Shown here: positions 6,724-9,216 of the stretch, one piece after another
How the letters are laid out: the number at the start of each line of letters is the position of its first letter
Position numbering within the stretch: the stretch's first letter is position 1
Assembly: GCA_029933115.1 (NCBI GenBank)
Contig: JAOZOT010000125.1
Span: forward strand, 1-9,216
Direction of reading: 5' to 3'
DNA length: 9,216 bases
From: Anaerolineae bacterium
GTDB taxonomy: Bacteria > Chloroflexota > Anaerolineae > E26-bin7
Notes under the pieces: generated by a model
Told to the model about the DNA's origin: nothing
Seen by the model: only the letters and a program-made list of their open reading frames with translations
Database searches by the model: none
Position numbers and translations under genes: made by a program

Positions 6724-6762
6724 AGACCTCCGAGGTTTTCTTCAAAACCTCGGAGGTCTTTT
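6724..6762 (+). terminator. Intrinsic terminator after the secreted protein gene
   Basis: GACCTCCGAGGTTTT (6725-6739) and its exact complement (6744-6758) form a 15-base stem, 16 with the outer A-T pair. The loop is CTTC, followed by TTTT (6759-6762). It begins 18 bases after the stop codon. Each arm is itself nearly palindromic (ACCTC-C-GAGGT). Confidence 0.9.
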
Positions 6763-6776
6763 CCACCCATCGCCTC

Positions 6777-6808
6777 GACCCAGCGGTGCCCTCCCTGGGT
6801 CTTTTTTT
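6777..6808 (+). terminator. Second intrinsic terminator in tandem
   Basis: GACCCAG (6777-6783) pairs perfectly with CTGGGTC (6795-6801) around an 11-base loop, followed by seven T (6802-6808). It lies 14 bases beyond the first terminator and just before the regulator promoter, so it insulates the two-component genes from read-through. Confidence 0.85.
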
Positions 6809-6817
6809 CTTCCTCTC

Positions 6818-6846
6818 TTGCCTTTTCGTCGTCTTTGGGCTAAAAT
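6818..6846 (+). promoter_or_regulatory. Probable promoter of the two-component genes
   Basis: TTGCCT (6818-6823, 4 of 6) is followed by a 17-base spacer and TAAAAT (6841-6846, 5 of 6). Position supports it: directly after the double terminator and about 32 bases before the regulator start. It is weaker than the two promoters in the divergent region. Confidence 0.5.
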
Positions 6847-6884
6847 GGTGATCGGGAAAAGCATGCGGATGGGAGACCTGGAAC

Positions 6885-7562
6885 ATGGCCAAGGAGACCA
6901 TTTTAGTCGTTGACGATGAAGCCAATATCATTGAATTGGCCAAGATGTATTTGCAAAACGAAGGCTACGTCGTGGAAAGTGCCCGCGACGGGCGAGAAGC
7001 GTTGACCAAGATCAAATCCCTGAAACCGGCCCTGGTGGTGCTGGACCTGATGCTCCCGGAGGTGGACGGCTGGGAGGTCTGCCGTCAGGTACGGGCCGAT
7101 TCAGACGTGCCCATCATCATGCTCACTGCCCGCAGCGACGATGTGGACAAGATCGTCGGCCTGGAGCTGGGAGCCGATGACTACCTGACCAAGCCCTTCA
7201 ACCCTCGCGAACTGGTGGCCAGAGTCAGGGCTGTGCTGCGCCGCTACGAGAAAAGTGCTGCTCCTACTACACCTATCCAACTGGGCCAGGTGACCATTGA
7301 TCCGCAGCGGCGGGAGATGACGGTGGGCGGTCAACGGGTGGATTTGAGGACCAAAGAGTTCGATCTCCTCTGGACTCTAGCCGAGCACCGAGGCATTGTC
7401 CTCAGCCGCGACCAACTATTGAACCTGGTCTGGGGTTACGATTACTACGGAGAGACCCGCACCGTTGATGTGCACATCGCTCGCCTGCGAGACAAGCTCG
7501 AAGGCAGCGATGTGGCTATTGAGACAGTATGGGGGGTAGGGTACAAGTTGGTGGTTGGGTAG
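6885..7562 (+). CDS. OmpR/PhoB-family DNA-binding response regulator
   Basis: 225 residues. The ATG at 6885 has GGGAG 9 bases upstream and starts directly at the receiver fold (MAKETILVVDDE). The receiver domain covers residues 4-120 with the acidic pair D10-D11, phosphoacceptor D54 (VLDLMLPEVDGWE), T81 and K103 (LTKPF). All phosphotransfer residues are therefore intact. The winged-helix DNA-binding domain covers residues 130-225, with LRTKEFDLLWTL, the recognition region TRTVDVHIARLRDKLE, and the wing ending in TVWGVGYKL. It should be phosphorylated by the kinase encoded immediately downstream and bind direct-repeat promoter sites as a dimer. The last residues (LVVG) and the TAG stop are supplied by a G-rich octamer repeat. 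Target genes are unknown; the secreted-protein gene upstream is a possible but unproven one. Confidence 0.95.
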   Translation: MAKETILVVDDEANIIELAKMYLQNEGYVVESARDGREALTKIKSLKPALVVLDLMLPEVDGWEVCRQVRADSDVPIIMLTARSDDVDKIVGLELGADDYLTKPFNPRELVARVRAVLRRYEKSAAPTTPIQLGQVTIDPQRREMTVGGQRVDLRTKEFDLLWTLAEHRGIVLSRDQLLNLVWGYDYYGETRTVDVHIARLRDKLEGSDVAIETVWGVGYKLVVG

Positions 7563-7601
7563 TTGGGTGGTTAGGTGGTTGGGTGGTTGGGAGGTTGGAG
7601 G
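7548..7601 (+). repeat. TTGGGTGG octamer tandem repeat at the regulator-kinase junction
   Basis: Seven consecutive units fill 7548-7601: TTGGTGG, TTGGGTAG, TTGGGTGG, TTAGGTGG, TTGGGTGG, TTGGGAGG, TTGGAGG. Unit 2 contains the regulator stop TAG (7560-7562). Unit 4 contains a second in-frame TAG (7572-7574). Unit 6 contains the kinase ribosome site GGGAGG (7589-7594). The many G-runs lie on the coding strand and could form a quadruplex in mRNA. Confidence 0.9.
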
Positions 7602-9052
7602 TGTTTACCAGCCTGCGCTCGCGATTGATTCTGTCCTATATAGCTGTTATCTCCGTCTGTCTGGTTCTGGCCGGGTTGATTTTGATTGTTCTTCTGCGGC
7701 CATTCCAGACCCGACTGGCTTACATCCACCTGGCTGCCAAAGCCCTGCCCACTGCTCGGCTGGTGCGTGAGCTTTCGCGCAGGGGTGTGCCTCCTGAGCA
7801 AATAGGTGCGCAGCTCAAAGAGCAAGCCCAGGGGGACGACACCAGAACTCTCATCCTCACCTCCAAGGGCAAAGTCCTGGCCGACACAGAGGACAGACTG
7901 GTAGGCAAAGTATTACAATTGACAGCCAATGAGAAGAGGCGGGAGACTCGGTTGTCTTATTTGAGTGGCCAGCTTGTCACTCCTGATGGAGAGTCCATCA
8001 TTTACGTGGCTCTGCCCACCGCTCTCCTGCGTGGCTCAAACGGGGAAGGGCAGCGCCTGATGGTGGCTGTGGCTATGGCCCGGCCCCGAGCTGTGACCTT
8101 TCTGGGTGATTTGGTGGTACAACTTTTGCTGGCCGGCTTGGTGGCCTTTGTCGTTTCCATCTTTTTGGCTTATCTCATCGCTCACTCCATCGCTAAACCT
8201 TTGCAGCGCATTACCCTGGCTACGGAGGAGATAGCCCGGGGCGACTACGACCAGCAGTTGAATATCACCTCCCCTGACGAGATCCGCCGTCTGGCGGCCA
8301 GCTTCAACGTCATGGCTCAAGAGGTCAAGGCCTCTCGTCAGGCTCAGCGCGATTTCGTGGCCAACGTCTCACACGAACTGAAAACCCCTCTCACCTCCAT
8401 CCAAGGCTTCTCCCAGGCCATTCTCGATGGGACGGCCAACGACAGCGAAGCTCAGCGTCACGCAGCCCAGATCATCAACGACGAGGCCAAGCGCATGACC
8501 CGCCTGGTGAACGAACTATTGGACCTGGCCAAGCTGGACGCTGGGCAGATCGTTATGGCTCAGGAGGCGGTGGATATGAGCCAGTTGCTGCGGAGGTGTG
8601 TGGAGAAGCTGACTCCTCAGGCGAGGCAGAGCGGCGTCGAACTGAGGCTAGACCTGGAGGCGTTGCCTCCCCTCTCCGGCGACAACGACCGGCTGGCCCA
8701 GGTCTTCACCAATCTCATTGACAACGCTCTGAAGCACACGCCCCAGGGGGGACGGGTGACTGTAGCCGCCAAAATGGTAACGCCTCCCCCAGCACGCAAG
8801 GGGGAAAAAGCAGCCCCTAGAGTCGAGGTCAGCGTAGCCGACACCGGCTCCGGCATCCCGCCGGAGGATCTCCCTCGTATCTTCGAGCGTTTTTACCAGG
8901 TAGACAAATCGCGTCGCCGGGATGGCAAAGGGACGGGCTTGGGCCTGGCCATTGCCAAAGAAATCGTCCAGGCCCACGGGGGGCAGATCAAGGCCGAGAG
9001 CGTAATGGGAGTGGGGACCAAGTTTACAGTGGCGCTGCCGGCCTCGGCGTAG
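7601..9052 (+). CDS. Membrane sensor histidine kinase (HAMP, HisKA, HATPase_c)
   Basis: 483 residues from the GTG at 7601, which has GGGAGG 6 bases upstream; the frame is open back to 7529 but that part only translates the G-rich repeat. Domain order: transmembrane helix 11-32; extracytoplasmic sensor about 33-168; second helix about 170-194; HAMP linker 195-247 (KPLQRITLATEEIARGDY); HisKA with phosphoacceptor H258 in FVANVSHELKTPLTSIQGF; HATPase with N box N371-LIDN-A, G1 box D414-TGSGI, F box F428-ERF, and G2 box G442-KGTGLGLA. All catalytic boxes are intact. It should autophosphorylate on H258 and pass phosphate to D54 of the regulator, 38 bases upstream in the same transcript. The sensor domain has no recognisable ligand motif; it may be a Cache-like fold. 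A 12-residue Pro/Lys-rich insert lies near residues 394-405. Confidence 0.95.
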   Translation: MFTSLRSRLILSYIAVISVCLVLAGLILIVLLRPFQTRLAYIHLAAKALPTARLVRELSRRGVPPEQIGAQLKEQAQGDDTRTLILTSKGKVLADTEDRLVGKVLQLTANEKRRETRLSYLSGQLVTPDGESIIYVALPTALLRGSNGEGQRLMVAVAMARPRAVTFLGDLVVQLLLAGLVAFVVSIFLAYLIAHSIAKPLQRITLATEEIARGDYDQQLNITSPDEIRRLAASFNVMAQEVKASRQAQRDFVANVSHELKTPLTSIQGFSQAILDGTANDSEAQRHAAQIINDEAKRMTRLVNELLDLAKLDAGQIVMAQEAVDMSQLLRRCVEKLTPQARQSGVELRLDLEALPPLSGDNDRLAQVFTNLIDNALKHTPQGGRVTVAAKMVTPPPARKGEKAAPRVEVSVADTGSGIPPEDLPRIFERFYQVDKSRRRDGKGTGLGLAIAKEIVQAHGGQIKAESVMGVGTKFTVALPASA

Positions 9053-9070
9053 TGGGAGGTTGGGCGGTGG
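9053..9070 (+). repeat. Degenerate copy of the G-rich repeat after the kinase stop
   Basis: TGGGAGGTTGGGCGGTGG follows the kinase TAG directly. It resembles two units of the octamer array at 7548-7601 (TTGGGAGG then TTGGGTGG), with a missing T and a T-to-C change. Confidence 0.6.
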
Positions 9071-9112
9071 CTGCAAAGAGGGTATATCCCAGAACCGTCG
9101 GTTTTCTGCTCT

Positions 9113-9130
9113 TATGTCTACTCTCCGATG
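9113..9130 (+). repeat. 18-base direct repeat, first copy
   Basis: TATGTCTACTCTCCGATG matches the last 18 bases of the window (9199-9216) at 17 of 18 positions. The copies start 86 bases apart. They may be two units of a longer tandem repeat that continues past the right edge. Confidence 0.6.
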
Positions 9131-9162
9131 CCTTTGGGACATACCCTACTGCGTGAGCAGCG

Positions 9163-9196
9163 ACCCTCCCGCAGGGTTCGCAACCTGCGGGAGGGT
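9163..9196. other. Stable hairpin downstream of the kinase
   Basis: ACCCTCCCGCAGG (9163-9175) pairs exactly with CCTGCGGGAGGGT (9184-9196). Two further T-A pairs lie inside, past one bulged G, and leave a CGC loop. No T-run follows on either strand, so a classical intrinsic terminator is not supported. It may still be an mRNA 3'-end structure or a dispersed repeat. Confidence 0.6.
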
Positions 9197-9198
9197 GA

Positions 9199-9216
9199 TA
9201 TGCCTACTCTCCGATG
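9199..9216 (+). repeat. 18-base direct repeat, second copy at the window edge
   Basis: TATGCCTACTCTCCGATG is the second copy of the repeat at 9113-9130, with one T-to-C difference. It ends exactly at the window boundary, so its true length is unknown. Confidence 0.55.

Noticed and set aside
7529..7600. Upstream start for the histidine kinase at 7529
   Set aside because: The added 24 residues are the Gly/Val/Trp translation of the octamer repeat and overlap the regulator. The GTG at 7601 has a proper ribosome site.
9113..9216. Possible CRISPR-like repeats at the right edge
   Set aside because: Only two 18-base copies, 86 bases apart, are visible and a hairpin fills the interval. Spacing and repeat length do not fit a CRISPR array.

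Overview
The window looks like a stretch of a Chloroflexota chromosome, most likely Anaerolineae-like. This is an inference from style, with no marker gene to prove it. The clues are a secreted protein with a long Thr/Pro-rich linker of repeated PTDTP units, an N-terminal beta-sandwich type seen on many Chloroflexota membrane glycosyltransferases, and G-rich TTGGGTGG tandem repeats between genes. No mobile element, CRISPR array, rRNA or tRNA is visible.

Left part (1-5574, minus strand): one probable operon transcribed right to left. It starts from a strong sigma70-like promoter (TTGCCA, 17-base spacer, TATAAT) at 5667-5695. The order is a DUF5989 (SxtK-like) small membrane protein, an SxtJ-like membrane protein, a 957-residue protein fusing a NodU/CmcH/SxtI-type O-carbamoyltransferase to a Trm112-like zinc finger and a SAM methyltransferase, and a membrane-anchored SGNH/GDSL hydrolase that runs off the left edge. 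The first three reproduce the sxtI-sxtJ-sxtK neighbourhood known from saxitoxin clusters and from many unrelated bacteria. The fused methyltransferase and the membrane SGNH hydrolase suggest a cassette that decorates a hydroxylated lipid-linked or cell-surface molecule. The substrate cannot be read from the sequence.

Middle (5575-5926): a 352-base divergent promoter region. It holds two good extended -10 promoters facing outward, a 16-base perfect palindrome in the minus-strand leader, three copies of TTTTTGGCC, and a GC-rich non-coding block between two exact 13-base direct repeats.

Right part (5927-9052, plus strand): a secreted, probably lipid-anchored protein with a PTDTP-repeat stalk and an Ig-like C-terminal domain. 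Two consecutive intrinsic terminators follow it. Then a promoter leads into an OmpR/PhoB-type response regulator and a HAMP-type sensor histidine kinase. An octamer tandem repeat spans the junction of these two genes; it supplies the end and stop codon of the regulator and the ribosome binding site of the kinase. The last 164 bases are non-coding and carry a degenerate copy of the same repeat, a stable hairpin, and an 18-base direct repeat with an 86-base period.
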